61,204 bases of DNA. Source: Rhodospirillales bacterium (GTDB lineage Bacteria > Pseudomonadota > Gammaproteobacteria > Nevskiales > Nevskiaceae). The notes beneath the pieces are model-generated. The model was not told the origin of the DNA, did not search any database, and saw only the letters and a list, made by a program, of their open reading frames with translations. The position numbers were made by a program, and so were the translations under genes. Below, one piece after another: positions 18,083-27,574 of the stretch. Positions within the stretch are counted from its first letter, which is position 1, and every line of letters starts with the position of its first letter. Location of the stretch: contig CAJCJH010000008.1 in the NCBI GenBank assembly GCA_903970615.1, forward strand, positions 1-61,204, read 5' to 3'.

Positions 18083-18127
18083 AAAAAAAATGCCGGCCGG
18101 CTTCTCTCATCAAGAAGTGATCCGGCA
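18083..18127 (-). terminator. orphan intrinsic terminator on the minus strand
   Basis: Read on the minus strand, TGCCGG (18127-18122) pairs with CCGGCA (18096-18091), an inner stem CTTCT/AGAAG closes a 7-base loop, and eight T residues follow (18090-18083). This is the layout of an intrinsic terminator, but no coding gene on the minus strand leads into it. Confidence 0.5.
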
Positions 18128-18368
18128 CATAACAAACATGAGGAGCAGGATGGCAGCCTTGAAGACTAATGGTCTGTGCTTGCGCACGGCCGCAATTCAT
18201 TACTTTCAATCAAGGACGATTAGCCCGATTGGTCACGTGCGCATCGTCGGCCGTACTTTGTTATAGCGGCTGATATCGGCCTGTAAGCCTGGCGCCTACG
18301 CAAGAACTCAAGCGATCAGTGCTTATTTATTTCCGGAACATTATTAGATCTGAACGAGAACATTCCGC

Positions 18369-20291
18369 ATGGGTAAACTGATCAACATCGATAACGGCGG
18401 CACGCTCACCGACATCTGCGTGATCGACGGTGAAAACGTCTATCGCACGAAAACGGTAACGACGCCTTATGACTTGTCGAGATGTTTCTTCGATGGCCTG
18501 AAGAAAGTATCGAAGACGATTTATGGTGATGAAGATCTGATGTCGCTGCTGCGCAGCACCGACCACATCCGCTATTCGACCACGCAAGGCACCAATGCGT
18601 TGGTCGAACGCAAGGGGCCGCGGCTGGGCTTGATCGTCGGCGGCGGCCTTAGCTTTGAAGCCCTGCAAAATAGCAGCAACGAAAAGGAATTGTTCGCCGC
18701 GCTGATCGGCGAACGTGTGCAGTCGCTCGATCCCGCGCTCGACGAATCGGTACTCGAAACCGCCGCGATGCGCGCGGTCAACATGCTCGCCTCGGCTGGT
18801 GCGAACCGCGTGGTGATCGCATTCGGCGGCGCCGAACGCAGCGCCGCCGAGCAGCGCGTCAAACGCATCCTGCTGCGTAAATTTCCGCCGCACCTGCTGG
18901 GCGCGCTGCCGATCCTGTTCTCGCACGAACTGGTCGAAGACGAGAACGACACGCGGCGCACCTGGACCGCACTGTTCAACGCGTTTCTGCATCCGGCGAT
19001 GGAGCGCTTTCTGTACAACGCCGAGCACAAGCTGCGCGAGAACAAGACCCGCAATCCGCTACTGATCTTCCGCAACGATGGCTTGTCTGCGCGCGTCGCT
19101 AAAACCAGCGCCGGCAAGACCTATAGCTCCGGCCCGCGCGGCGGCGCTGAAGGTGCTAAAGCGCTTGCGCAGCATTACGGCTTCAAGCGTCTGCTATCGA
19201 TGGATGTCGGCGGCACCACCACCGATATCGGCTTGGTCGAAGACGGCGTCGTACGTGCGCATGCACGCGGCAAGATCGAAAACATCGACGTCTCGTTCCC
19301 GCTGTGCGATGTCGTCAGCGTCGGCGTCGGCGGCAGTTCTGTCATCAAGCTTGACGGCAAGGCCATCAAGGTCGGGCCGGAAAGCGTCGGCGGCGCGCCG
19401 GGGCCCGCGTGCTTCGGTCTCGGCGGCAAAGAGGCCACGATCACCGACGCGTTTCTGCTGCAGGGTCTGCTCGATCCGGCTTCGTATTTCGGCGGCGAAT
19501 TGAAGATCGATATCGACCGCGCGCGCGCCGCAATTGGCGAGCAGATCGCCAAGCCGCTGGGAATCTCCGAAGACGTCGCCGCAGTGGCGATGGAAGATGC
19601 CTGGATTGCAAAAGTCGCGGACAGCTTGAAGAAGTTCTGCACGATCGATCGGGATACGACGCTCGCCGCGTTCGGCGGCGCCGGTCCGTTCGTCGTCTGC
19701 AAGGTGGCGGACGCTGCCGGCATTTCGCAGGTCATCATTCCGGGGCTGGCCGCGGTGTTTTCCGCATTCGGTATCGGCTTTTCGGACATCGGCCACCAGT
19801 ACGATGAGCCGTTGCAGGCCTTGAACGACGAAGCACTTAAGGCAGCGCAGAAAACGCTGCTGCTGCGCGCCGAACGCGGCATGTTCGCCGAAGGTTTCGC
19901 GCTGGCCGATTGCGCGACGGAGAAGTCGCTTTCAATCAGCGATGGTGATCAGGAAAGCCGCGTCGTGCTGGCCAACGGAAAATTGCCGGGCGGTCTTTCC
20001 AGCCAGTATCGTCACACGGTTTCGCTGAATGTGGTGAAGGCAATTGCACATCCACAGATGGTCGGAAAATTCGGCGGAAAAATCCAAGCCGCGGTGAGCA
20101 AAGGCACGCGCAATATTGCGGTGGACGGCAAGCGTGTTGAGGTGCCGCTGTACCGCGCCGAAGAACAGCAGGCCGGTGCAACTGCGGCCGGCCCGGCCGT
20201 GCTGGAAGAAGCCTTCTTCACCTGCAGGATCGAAGCCGGCTGGCGCTTTGAATTCAATGTCGCCGGCGACATTCTGCTGACGCGCAGTTGA
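18369..20291 (+). CDS. HyuA-like subunit of an ATP-dependent ketone carboxylase (Apc1-like)
   Basis: A 640-residue hydantoinase A/oxoprolinase-family protein with two actin-like phosphate loops, NIDNGGTLTD near the N-terminus and SMDVGGTTTDIG near residue 277. GTNALVERKGPRLGLI and VGGAPGPACFG are also typical of the family. The family includes the ATP-using subunits of acetone and acetophenone carboxylases, which phosphorylate the enol of the ketone and bicarbonate. It is shorter than AcxA (about 717) and close to Apc1 of acetophenone carboxylase in size. It is the first gene of a 12-gene run, ahead of the small subunit and a second HyuA-like gene. Two HyuA-like subunits plus one HyuB-like subunit separate this system from the three-subunit acetone carboxylase. 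Confidence 0.85.
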   Translation: MGKLINIDNGGTLTDICVIDGENVYRTKTVTTPYDLSRCFFDGLKKVSKTIYGDEDLMSLLRSTDHIRYSTTQGTNALVERKGPRLGLIVGGGLSFEALQNSSNEKELFAALIGERVQSLDPALDESVLETAAMRAVNMLASAGANRVVIAFGGAERSAAEQRVKRILLRKFPPHLLGALPILFSHELVEDENDTRRTWTALFNAFLHPAMERFLYNAEHKLRENKTRNPLLIFRNDGLSARVAKTSAGKTYSSGPRGGAEGAKALAQHYGFKRLLSMDVGGTTTDIGLVEDGVVRAHARGKIENIDVSFPLCDVVSVGVGGSSVIKLDGKAIKVGPESVGGAPGPACFGLGGKEATITDAFLLQGLLDPASYFGGELKIDIDRARAAIGEQIAKPLGISEDVAAVAMEDAWIAKVADSLKKFCTIDRDTTLAAFGGAGPFVVCKVADAAGISQVIIPGLAAVFSAFGIGFSDIGHQYDEPLQALNDEALKAAQKTLLLRAERGMFAEGFALADCATEKSLSISDGDQESRVVLANGKLPGGLSSQYRHTVSLNVVKAIAHPQMVGKFGGKIQAAVSKGTRNIAVDGKRVEVPLYRAEEQQAGATAAGPAVLEEAFFTCRIEAGWRFEFNVAGDILLTRS

Positions 20292-20358
20292 GGCTTTGCA
20301 GACTCGCGCCGATCCAATACCACCCAATCACTATCGCTGAATTGCGGAGCAAGACACC

Positions 20359-20799
20359 ATGAAAGTTCTCGTCACCGAATATTTGCGCATCAATCTCGAT
20401 ACCGAGAAATGGGAATGCCGACGTTGCGATCACGTACTGAATTCCGCGCGTGAAAACTATAAGCGCAGCTTGCGTGTTTACGATCGTGATCCGCGTGAAA
20501 TCCACAAACCCCTGCTCGATACCAAGCTGTATTCACGGACCTATTCGCCGGATCCGACCTGGTGTCGCATCCTCGAATACTACTGCCCGCAGTGCGCCAC
20601 GATGTTCGAAGCTGAATACCTGCCGCCCGGCCATCCGCCGGTTTACGACATCGAGTTCGATATCGATGCTCTGAAACTGCAATGGAAGGATCGCACCCAA
20701 GTCAAGGAGCCGGTGATTGGTCCGGACCTGGCGCTGGAAAAAGTGAAGATGGGTCGCGCGATTCACGCCAGCCATCAGCACGGCCACAGCCATACTTAG
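20359..20799 (+). CDS. carboxylase small subunit (acetone carboxylase gamma-like, Apc2-like)
   Basis: A 146-residue protein resembling AcxC/Apc2. It has two Cys pairs, CRRC near residue 21 and CPQC near residue 76, which can form a zinc ribbon, and the typical segments YCPQCATMFEAE and PPVYDIEFD. The C-terminus ends in a histidine cluster (HASHQHGHSHT), which may bind metal. In acetone and acetophenone carboxylases this subunit binds between the large subunits. The start at ATG 20359 follows the first subunit gene by 67 bp, and the next subunit gene begins 11 bp after its stop, so these genes are surely co-translated. Confidence 0.85.
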   Translation: MKVLVTEYLRINLDTEKWECRRCDHVLNSARENYKRSLRVYDRDPREIHKPLLDTKLYSRTYSPDPTWCRILEYYCPQCATMFEAEYLPPGHPPVYDIEFDIDALKLQWKDRTQVKEPVIGPDLALEKVKMGRAIHASHQHGHSHT

Positions 20800-20810
20800 G
20801 GCGAACGACG

Positions 20811-22946
20811 ATGAAACGGGTATCAGTCGATATTGGCGGCACTTTTACGGATTGCTTCGTCGCTTGGGGCGATCGCAACATCCAGGGCAAGGCGCTGACC
20901 ACGCATCACAATCTGGCGCTCGGCTTCAATGAGGCGCTGGCGAACGCCTGCAAGGAGCTGGACGTCGAAGTGCCGGCGCTGCTTTCGCAGGTCGACTCGG
21001 TGCGTTATGCAACCACGCTCGGTACCAATGCGTTGATCGAGCGTAAAGGTCCGCGCATCGGTGCGCTGGTGACCACCGGATTCAAGAGCACGATTCCGCT
21101 ATCGCGTGCGCGCGGCTACGGCGAAGGTTTATCCGAAGAGCGGCAGATGGATATTCCGAATGCGCAGCGGCCGGAAGCGCTGGTGCCGATCCCGATGATC
21201 CGCGAAGTGCGCGAGCGCGTCGATTATCTCGGCGATATTTTCTGGGAACTCGACGAGGATGATGTGCGGCTGCGCATCCGCGAACTGGTCGACGCCGGCG
21301 CCGAAGCGCTGGTGGTCGCGTTCACCAATAGCGTGGTCAATCCCAGGCACGAATTGCGCGTGCGCGAAATTTTCCTGGAGGAATATCCGGCGCATCTGCT
21401 CGGCGCGATTCCGTTGCTGCTGTCGCATCAGGTTGCCGGCCGCAAAGGCGAATACGCGCGTTCGATGTCCACCATCATGGATGCTTTCCTGCACGCGACG
21501 ATGTATCACGGCCTTGGCACGCTCGAATTGAATCTGCGTGCGCAGGGTTACGACAAGCCGATGCTGGTGAACCACAACTCCGGCGGCATGGCGCAGCTGA
21601 ACTCCACGGATGCGCTGCAAACCGTGCATTCCGGACCGGTCTCCGGTATCGCTGCGAGCGAGCATCTGATGCTGCAAACCGGGCTCGGCAATGTCGTCGC
21701 CACCGACATGGGCGGCACTTCGTTCGATATCGGCATCGTCGATCAGGGCGGTGTGAAGCATTACGATTTCAATCCGGTGATCGACCGCTGGCTGGTATCG
21801 GTGCCGATGGTGCATCTGGTCACGCTCGGCGCCGGTGGCGGCTCGATCTGCAGTTACGAGCGCATGTTCAAGACGGTGAAGATCGGCCCGCAATCGGCCG
21901 GTTCTGATCCCGGCCCGGCCTGCTATGACCGCGGCGGCCTGAAGCCGACCGTCACCGATGCCGATCTGCTGCTCGGCTATCTCGATCCGGCGAATTATGC
22001 GAACGGCCACATCAAGCTGAATCCGCGCCGCGCGAAGCAGGCGTTTGAAAACGAACTCTGCGACGAACTCGATCTCGACGCGGTGGAAGTCGCCAAGCTG
22101 ATCAAGAAAACTGTTGACGCTAATATGGCCAACGGCATTTCCACCGAGCTGCGCACGCGCGGCTACGAGCCGAAGCATTTCACCACGCTGGCCTATGGCG
22201 GCAACGGCCCGCTGCACGCCTGCGGTATCGCCGATGCGCTCGGCATCGACCGTATTCTCGCACCGCCGTTTTCGTCGGTGTTCTCGGCCGTCGGCGCCGG
22301 CAACATGAACCAGATGCATATCCACGAGATCAGCACCTGGACTACTTTGTTCGATGCCAATCTGAAGCGTTTCTACGCGGATTACGACGGCTTCAACAAC
22401 AATGTTGAAGAACTCGAACGGCGCGGCCGCGAGGATCTGCTGCGGCAGGGCTTCGATCCGAAGCAGATCGAATACCGGCTTGAACTCGATATGCGTTACG
22501 GCAACCAGCGCGTGCAGACCGCCGTCGTCAGCGAGATGACGCGGCTCACCAGCCAGCGCGACGTGCTGCGGCTGATCGACCAGTTCTCCAAGCGCTACGG
22601 CGAACGCTTTGGCGAAGGCAGTCAGTCGCCCGAAACCGGCATTCGCATCAACACGCTGCGCGTGTGCTCGTACGTCGTGCAGTCGACCGCAGAGTTTTCC
22701 GGCATTCAGGACGATGGCCGCATCGGCCAGACGGTTGCGCCGATCGGCACACGCCAGTGTCATTTCCCCGGTCACGATGGCGCGGTTGAAACGCGTTTGT
22801 ACGATATCGCAGCGCTGGCGGTGGGCACCCGCATCGATGGTCCGGCGCTGGTGACGACGCCCGCAACAACGTATCTGGTCGAACCGGGCTGGCGTTACTA
22901 CGCCGCGAGCCAAGGCGCGGTGTGGTTCACGCGCGGCGGCCATTGA
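20811..22946 (+). CDS. second HyuA-like ATP-binding subunit of the ketone carboxylase (Apc3-like)
   Basis: A 711-residue hydantoinase A-family protein. The N-terminal loop is SVDIGGTFTDCF (about 4-15) and the second is ATDMGGTSFDIG near residue 300. GTNALIERKGPRIGALVT, NHNSGGMAQL and GAGGGSICSYE are also seen. The length matches AcxA/Apc3. I chose ATG 20811 because the glycine-rich phosphate loop then begins right after it, as in the family; the open frame upstream overlaps the small subunit in another reading frame. Unlike the 640-residue paralog, both phosphate loops keep the canonical D-x-G-G-T with a hydrophobic x, so this may be the main ATP-hydrolysing subunit (inference). Confidence 0.88.
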   Translation: MKRVSVDIGGTFTDCFVAWGDRNIQGKALTTHHNLALGFNEALANACKELDVEVPALLSQVDSVRYATTLGTNALIERKGPRIGALVTTGFKSTIPLSRARGYGEGLSEERQMDIPNAQRPEALVPIPMIREVRERVDYLGDIFWELDEDDVRLRIRELVDAGAEALVVAFTNSVVNPRHELRVREIFLEEYPAHLLGAIPLLLSHQVAGRKGEYARSMSTIMDAFLHATMYHGLGTLELNLRAQGYDKPMLVNHNSGGMAQLNSTDALQTVHSGPVSGIAASEHLMLQTGLGNVVATDMGGTSFDIGIVDQGGVKHYDFNPVIDRWLVSVPMVHLVTLGAGGGSICSYERMFKTVKIGPQSAGSDPGPACYDRGGLKPTVTDADLLLGYLDPANYANGHIKLNPRRAKQAFENELCDELDLDAVEVAKLIKKTVDANMANGISTELRTRGYEPKHFTTLAYGGNGPLHACGIADALGIDRILAPPFSSVFSAVGAGNMNQMHIHEISTWTTLFDANLKRFYADYDGFNNNVEELERRGREDLLRQGFDPKQIEYRLELDMRYGNQRVQTAVVSEMTRLTSQRDVLRLIDQFSKRYGERFGEGSQSPETGIRINTLRVCSYVVQSTAEFSGIQDDGRIGQTVAPIGTRQCHFPGHDGAVETRLYDIAALAVGTRIDGPALVTTPATTYLVEPGWRYYAASQGAVWFTRGGH

Positions 22947-22992
22947 GCGAACGCATCGCGTTCGAACCGACAGCAACAACGAGGATTCAAGC

Positions 22993-25272
22993 ATGAACGA
23001 CGCGCAGCTTTCGAAAGACGACAAGGCGCTGCTGGATAAATTTCTGGCAGACAACCGGCTGTTCCTCGGACCCGATCCGGAGATCATGCGCAATCACGGC
23101 GTGCAGCCGCGCTCCGCACTTGAGGAGCGAGCGCTGGCGACGAAGCTCGATCCGCACCAGATCAATCATGTGCGCGGACTGATCCACGCCGCACTCTCCG
23201 AATCCTTCACGATGGTCAACCAGATGGGCGCAGCACCTGGCGCCAAGTGGGGCGATCTGGTCACCGCCATCTTCACGGCGCAGGGCGACCTCGCAATGAT
23301 CGCCCCGCACGGCATCATCACCTTCGCCGCCTGCTGTTTTTATCCGATCCGCTTCATCATCAAGAACTGGGTTGACGATCCCACTGTCGGCGTGAAAGAG
23401 GGCGACGGCTTCATTCACAACGACGCGCGTTACGGCGGTGTGCACAACACCGACCAGTCGATGATGATGCCGCTGTACTACAAGGGCCAACTGGTCTGCT
23501 GGCTGTCCTCGACCATCCACGAAGGCGAAAACGGCGCCTGCGAGCCCGGCGGTCTGCCGGCGGCGGCCGAGAGCAAGTACGACGAAGGCATCAAGATGTC
23601 GCCCTTCAAGGTCGTCGAGAACTACCAGCTCAAGCGCGATCTTGTCACCTTCCTGCAGAACTCGGTGCGCGATCCGAAGCTGCAGCTCGAAGACATGAAA
23701 GTGAAGCTGCATGCGGTCATGCGGCTCGGTGAGCGCATCACGGCGATCCTCGATCAGTTCGGCGAGGAATTGCTCACCGGTACGCTGCGCATGCATCTCG
23801 AGGACACCGAGGCTGAAGTACGCCGCCGAATTCGGGAGATGCCGGACGGTACCACGCGCGTCTTGCAGTTCATGGATTCGACGCTGCGCGAGAACGCACT
23901 GCAAAAAATCTCCTGCGCGATCACGGTCAAGGGTGATCGCATGATCTGCGATTTCCGCGGCAGCTCGCCGCAGTTCATGAATCGCAGCGTCAACACCAAC
24001 GTGGCCTCGTTCAAGGCCGCGCTCTGTACCGGCCTGCTGCAGAACATCTGGCCCGATCTGCCGCACACGATGGCGGTACTGTCACCGATCGAGATTCTCA
24101 CCGATCGCAACAGCGTTATCGATGCCGAAGGCGAGATGCCGCAGGCCATGAGCCTGATGCCGATGTTCAAGGCCTGCGTGGCCTGGAACGTGCCGATGAG
24201 CAAGTTCAACTACAGCCTGCCGCATCGCTATACCGCGATCCTCGCGCCGCAGTACGACCAGGCCGCGACCTTCATTTACGGCGGCCTTAACCAGCACGGC
24301 GACGTCACCGGCAACTTCTGCGGCGACATCAACGGCATGGGGCAGGGCGCGCGCAGTCATGCCGACGGCGAGCATTCGGTATCGCCCGTGTTCGGCTTCA
24401 TGGCGGATTCCGGCGAGCACGAAATCAACGAGGAAGACACCCCGATCATCCGGCTCGGCGCGCAACGCATCGCCAAGGATCGCATCGGCTTCGGCAAGTA
24501 TCGCGGCGGCATGGGTTACGAGCAGATTGCCACCGCGCGCGGCTCCGGTATGTGGGGCTTCATGACCGGCTGCGAAGGCTCGAAGTTTTCGTCCGCGCAA
24601 GGTCTGTTCGGCGGTTATTCGTGTCCTTCGTACCAACTCTGCAAGATCAAGGGCGTCAACATCTTCGACGAGCTGAAGAAGAACCCGCGCATTGTCGATG
24701 TGTTCGACATCGTGCAACTGATGAACGAACAACCCTTGCCGGGCAAATACACCAGCCAGGATATGGGCATGACCTTCGAGCTGTGCACCGAAGGCGAGGT
24801 CTACATGATCTGCCAGGGTGCCGGCGGCGGTTATGGAGATGTGCTCGAACGCGATCCGGAACTGGTGATGAAGGATTTGCGCGAGGATTTGATGTCGCAC
24901 GAGAACGCCGTTGATATCTACAAGGTGGTCTACGATAAAGAGCAATTGGTGGTGGATGTGGAGGCCACCGCCGAACTGCGCTCAGCCGAGCGGCGCGCGC
25001 GCCTGGCACGCTCGAAACCTTATGACGAGTTCGTCGCCGAATGGGTTACGCCCGAACCGCCGAAACACCTGACTTATTTCGGCAGCTGGAACGACAACCG
25101 CGAGATCTGGGCGCAGAACCCCGCAATCAACATGACGGTAAAGATGGACGCCGACAAGTTGCAGGGTTTCTACATGCCGAATCCGAAAGATCTTCGCATT
25201 GCGGAACTCGAAGGCGAAGTCGGTGCGCTGAAGTCCAAACTCGAAGCCTGTGTGTCAGCGACGAAGAAATAG
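22993..25272 (+). CDS. HyuB-like catalytic subunit of the ketone carboxylase (Apc4/AcxB-like)
   Basis: A 759-residue hydantoinase B-family protein. NDARYGGVHNTDQSMMMP (about 140-157), STIHEGENGACEPGG (about 173-187), CDFRGSSPQ and GAGGGYGDVLERDPE are the family signatures. The His and Asp residues in HNTD and STIHE fall where acetone carboxylase alpha places its metal ligands. This subunit is expected to join phosphorylated ketone enol and carboxyphosphate-derived CO2. It has a lysine/alanine-rich C-terminal helix (about 735-759, AELEGEVGALKSKLEA), which looks like a short coiled coil. It follows the HyuA-like gene by 46 bp. Confidence 0.9.
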   Translation: MNDAQLSKDDKALLDKFLADNRLFLGPDPEIMRNHGVQPRSALEERALATKLDPHQINHVRGLIHAALSESFTMVNQMGAAPGAKWGDLVTAIFTAQGDLAMIAPHGIITFAACCFYPIRFIIKNWVDDPTVGVKEGDGFIHNDARYGGVHNTDQSMMMPLYYKGQLVCWLSSTIHEGENGACEPGGLPAAAESKYDEGIKMSPFKVVENYQLKRDLVTFLQNSVRDPKLQLEDMKVKLHAVMRLGERITAILDQFGEELLTGTLRMHLEDTEAEVRRRIREMPDGTTRVLQFMDSTLRENALQKISCAITVKGDRMICDFRGSSPQFMNRSVNTNVASFKAALCTGLLQNIWPDLPHTMAVLSPIEILTDRNSVIDAEGEMPQAMSLMPMFKACVAWNVPMSKFNYSLPHRYTAILAPQYDQAATFIYGGLNQHGDVTGNFCGDINGMGQGARSHADGEHSVSPVFGFMADSGEHEINEEDTPIIRLGAQRIAKDRIGFGKYRGGMGYEQIATARGSGMWGFMTGCEGSKFSSAQGLFGGYSCPSYQLCKIKGVNIFDELKKNPRIVDVFDIVQLMNEQPLPGKYTSQDMGMTFELCTEGEVYMICQGAGGGYGDVLERDPELVMKDLREDLMSHENAVDIYKVVYDKEQLVVDVEATAELRSAERRARLARSKPYDEFVAEWVTPEPPKHLTYFGSWNDNREIWAQNPAINMTVKMDADKLQGFYMPNPKDLRIAELEGEVGALKSKLEACVSATKK

Positions 25273-25369
25273 CTTGGTCACGCGCAAAGACATCGAATCG
25301 CGCGAGCACCTCGTCTGCGATTGAGGCCGTGATCCGCAGACGCGAAAAATAAGAGAGCGAGGAGACGAG

Positions 25370-26185
25370 ATGTACGATTACAGCAAGGCGTTCCGTATTG
25401 ACGGCAAGGTCGCCTTGATCAGTGGCGCTGCGCGCGGCATTGGTGCGGAGATCGCTAGCGCGCTGGCGCAGGCCGGCGCCAGCGTGCTGGTCACCGATGT
25501 GGTCGAAGGCCTGGCGAAGGAACAGGTCGCACGCTTGCGCAAGGCCGGTGGCAAGGCTGAGTTCATCCGGCACGATGTCACCATCGAAGCCGACTGGGCG
25601 GCGGCGGTCGCCGCGGCGGTGCAGCTTTTCGGTGGCCTCGACATCGTCGTCAACAATGCCGGTATCGAAACCGCGGCGCTGATCTCGCAATGCGAGGTCG
25701 AGGATTTCCGCCGCGTGCTCGACGTCAACGTCACCGGCGTGTTCCTCGGCGTGAAGCATGCAATCCGCACGATGGCGCCCGGCGGCGCCGCCGGCAAGGG
25801 CGGCTCGATCGTCAATATGTCGTCGGTTGCCGGCATCATCGGCACCACCGCGCACGTCGCCTATCACACCTCGAAAGGCGGTGTGCGTCTGCTGACCAAG
25901 GCAGCCGCGATCGAATGCGCGCAGCTCGGTACCGGTATCCGCGTCAATTCGATCCATCCAGGCATTGTCGGCACCGACATGGGCGACAACTTCATCAAGC
26001 ATTTTGTCGACCTCGGTCTGGCGCCGGATCTCGACAGCGCCACCGCGGCGATCAAGGGCCTGCATCCGATGGGTTTCGGCAAGACCGACGATGTCGCCTC
26101 GGCAGTGCTGTATCTGGCCTCGAACGCTTCGAAGTGGGTCAACGGTTCGGAGCTGGTGATCGACGGCGGCCTCACCGCAGCCTGA
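25370..26185 (+). CDS. SDR family oxidoreductase
   Basis: A 271-residue classical SDR with the cofactor loop SGAARGIG (18-25), NNAG (95-98), Ser151/152, Tyr165 and Lys169 (YHTSK). The Asp at the end of the second strand (VTDVV) suggests NAD(H) preference. ATG 25370 has a GAGCGAGGAGACGAG ribosome region upstream. In the ethylbenzene pathway of Aromatoleum an SDR makes acetophenone from the alcohol just before the carboxylase. This gene is placed directly after the HyuB-like subunit, so an alcohol dehydrogenase producing the ketone substrate is the natural guess. Confidence 0.88.
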   Translation: MYDYSKAFRIDGKVALISGAARGIGAEIASALAQAGASVLVTDVVEGLAKEQVARLRKAGGKAEFIRHDVTIEADWAAAVAAAVQLFGGLDIVVNNAGIETAALISQCEVEDFRRVLDVNVTGVFLGVKHAIRTMAPGGAAGKGGSIVNMSSVAGIIGTTAHVAYHTSKGGVRLLTKAAAIECAQLGTGIRVNSIHPGIVGTDMGDNFIKHFVDLGLAPDLDSATAAIKGLHPMGFGKTDDVASAVLYLASNASKWVNGSELVIDGGLTAA

Positions 26186-26208
26186 AGACCTCATCCAGAC
26201 CTCCTCCA

Positions 26209-27045
26209 ATGGCCGCCTTCCTCGATCGCATGACCGGCAGCAAGCTGCTGTGGCTCGACTACAGCGCTTACGCGGGCACGCTGCTGGCCGGCGGCAGGAT
26301 TCCCTGGCTGGATGTCGCTGCTTGCATCGGCTGGCAGCGTAAGGCGCAAGGACTGCTGAAATCCGATGTGGTGCCGGTGCCGGTGGCGCTGCTGATCGCC
26401 GACTGGCTGGCCACACATTCTGAACTTGCACGCGCAATGGGTGAAAAGAAACGGGTTCTGTTCCCGCTCAAAACGCTGCTCGCCGACAGTCTGCTGCGCG
26501 GCCATCTGCTCGATCTGTTGCAGGGTCTGCGCAGCAGCTTCGGTAAAACGCTACTGGCGCTCGTGCTGCCTGCGCCGCGCCGCTGGATCGCCATCGCTTG
26601 TGAGCAGGCCGGCGCGAGTGCTGATAACGGCGACATCGGTGGCGACGAGATCGACAGTGCTTCGGTGTATGTCGCAGATTTCCTCCGCGCATTCGGCCAA
26701 AGCGGCATTGATTCGCTTTTACTGGAGGAGGCCGCAGACGTTTCCTTGACGTCCTCCGGACTCGAGTTGTACCAGCCGATGATCAATGTCGCCGCACATT
26801 ACCGTTGGGATTTCGGCATTCATCTCAAGGCCGGTGCGAATGGCCTGGATACAAGTGCAGGACTCGGATTCGTGATCGCACCGTCGGTCGTCGAAACCGT
26901 CGCAACGGGAATTGAAATCCCGACGGCATTCTGGGCCGATGCGCCCGTGCCGGATTGCCCCGCAAACGGATTCCGCTTCGCCGAAGTGCCTGCCGACGCC
27001 AGCCCGGAAAAAGTGCTGGAACGGCTCGGCGTGTTGCGCGGTTGA
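26209..27045 (+). CDS. uncharacterised protein in the Apc5 position of the carboxylase operon
   Basis: A 278-residue protein (about 30 kDa) with no domain I can name. The middle is Leu-rich (LLADSLLRGHLLDLLQGLRSS), and the C-terminal half has a YRWDFGIHL segment and a final EKVLERLGVLRG helix. Acetophenone carboxylase has a fifth, loosely bound subunit of similar mass (Apc5) with no relatives of known function, encoded after the HyuB-like gene. This protein is in about that position, separated only by an SDR gene. The assignment rests on position and size, not on sequence recognition. ATG 26209 starts 23 bp after the SDR stop; its ribosome site is weak. Confidence 0.6.
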   Translation: MAAFLDRMTGSKLLWLDYSAYAGTLLAGGRIPWLDVAACIGWQRKAQGLLKSDVVPVPVALLIADWLATHSELARAMGEKKRVLFPLKTLLADSLLRGHLLDLLQGLRSSFGKTLLALVLPAPRRWIAIACEQAGASADNGDIGGDEIDSASVYVADFLRAFGQSGIDSLLLEEAADVSLTSSGLELYQPMINVAAHYRWDFGIHLKAGANGLDTSAGLGFVIAPSVVETVATGIEIPTAFWADAPVPDCPANGFRFAEVPADASPEKVLERLGVLRG

Positions 27046-27067
27046 AGCGAACAGAACCAAGCGCGCC

Positions 27068-27532
27068 ATGGACAAGCTGCCATTCAAATCGGACTACGTC
27101 GGCACCTATATCGCCAGCCTGACTCCGCCCGAAATCATCGGGCCGTTACCGGAAGGAATCCGGATCAATTTCTATGTCACCGGCGGTGAGATGTTCGGCG
27201 AAAAACTGCGCGGCAGCTTGCGCGCCGTCGGCGGTGACTGGCTGACGCTGCGCAGCGACGGCGTGGCCACGCTCGACGTGCGCGTCACCATCGAGACGCA
27301 CGATGGCGCCTTGATCTATGTGCATTACAACGGCGTCGGCGATCTCGGCCCCGCCGGCTACGCGGACTTCCTCGCCGGCAAGTTGCCAAAGACCATGGGC
27401 CTGCGGACCACGCCGCGCATGCACACCGCGCATGCGGCTTATACCTGGGTCAATCGCGTACAGTTTTTCAGCATCGGCGAAGTGGATTTCGAAAATTCCT
27501 CGGTGCGTTACGACGTCTACGCGCTGGGTTGA
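27068..27532 (+). CDS. DUF3237 family protein
   Basis: A 154-residue protein recognisable as DUF3237: LRAVGGDWLTLRSDGVATLDVRVTI and GALIYVHYNGVGD are the core barrel strands, and RMHTAHAAYTWVNRVQFFSIGE ends the fold. DUF3237 proteins are small beta-barrels often found in aromatic and hydrocarbon catabolic clusters, without a settled function. It starts at ATG 27068, 22 bp after the Apc5-position gene, and is followed 42 bp later by the CoA ligase gene, so it is inside the operon. It may bind or isomerise a pathway intermediate. Confidence 0.82.
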   Translation: MDKLPFKSDYVGTYIASLTPPEIIGPLPEGIRINFYVTGGEMFGEKLRGSLRAVGGDWLTLRSDGVATLDVRVTIETHDGALIYVHYNGVGDLGPAGYADFLAGKLPKTMGLRTTPRMHTAHAAYTWVNRVQFFSIGEVDFENSSVRYDVYALG

Positions 27533-27574
27533 TTGCTTGCAAACCGCCGAGCGTTTGAGCAGGAGAATGGATGC

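Larger units (their letters stand above)
17777..18368. other. 592-bp intergenic region before the carboxylase operon
   Basis: No convincing gene is seen here. The region contains a 16-bp palindrome (17948-17963), a 7-bp stem with an 11-base loop (17988-18012) and a hairpin plus T-run that reads as a terminator on the minus strand (18083-18127). The promoter of the downstream 12-gene run should lie here, probably after 18,130. I could not assign a -35/-10 pair. Confidence 0.6.

Noticed and set aside
21129-23093. Long open frame (654 codons) on the minus strand across the second HyuA-like gene
   Set aside because: It is antisense to a clear family protein, has repetitive Arg/Gln/His-rich composition and no domain; high GC at third codon positions keeps the opposite frame open.
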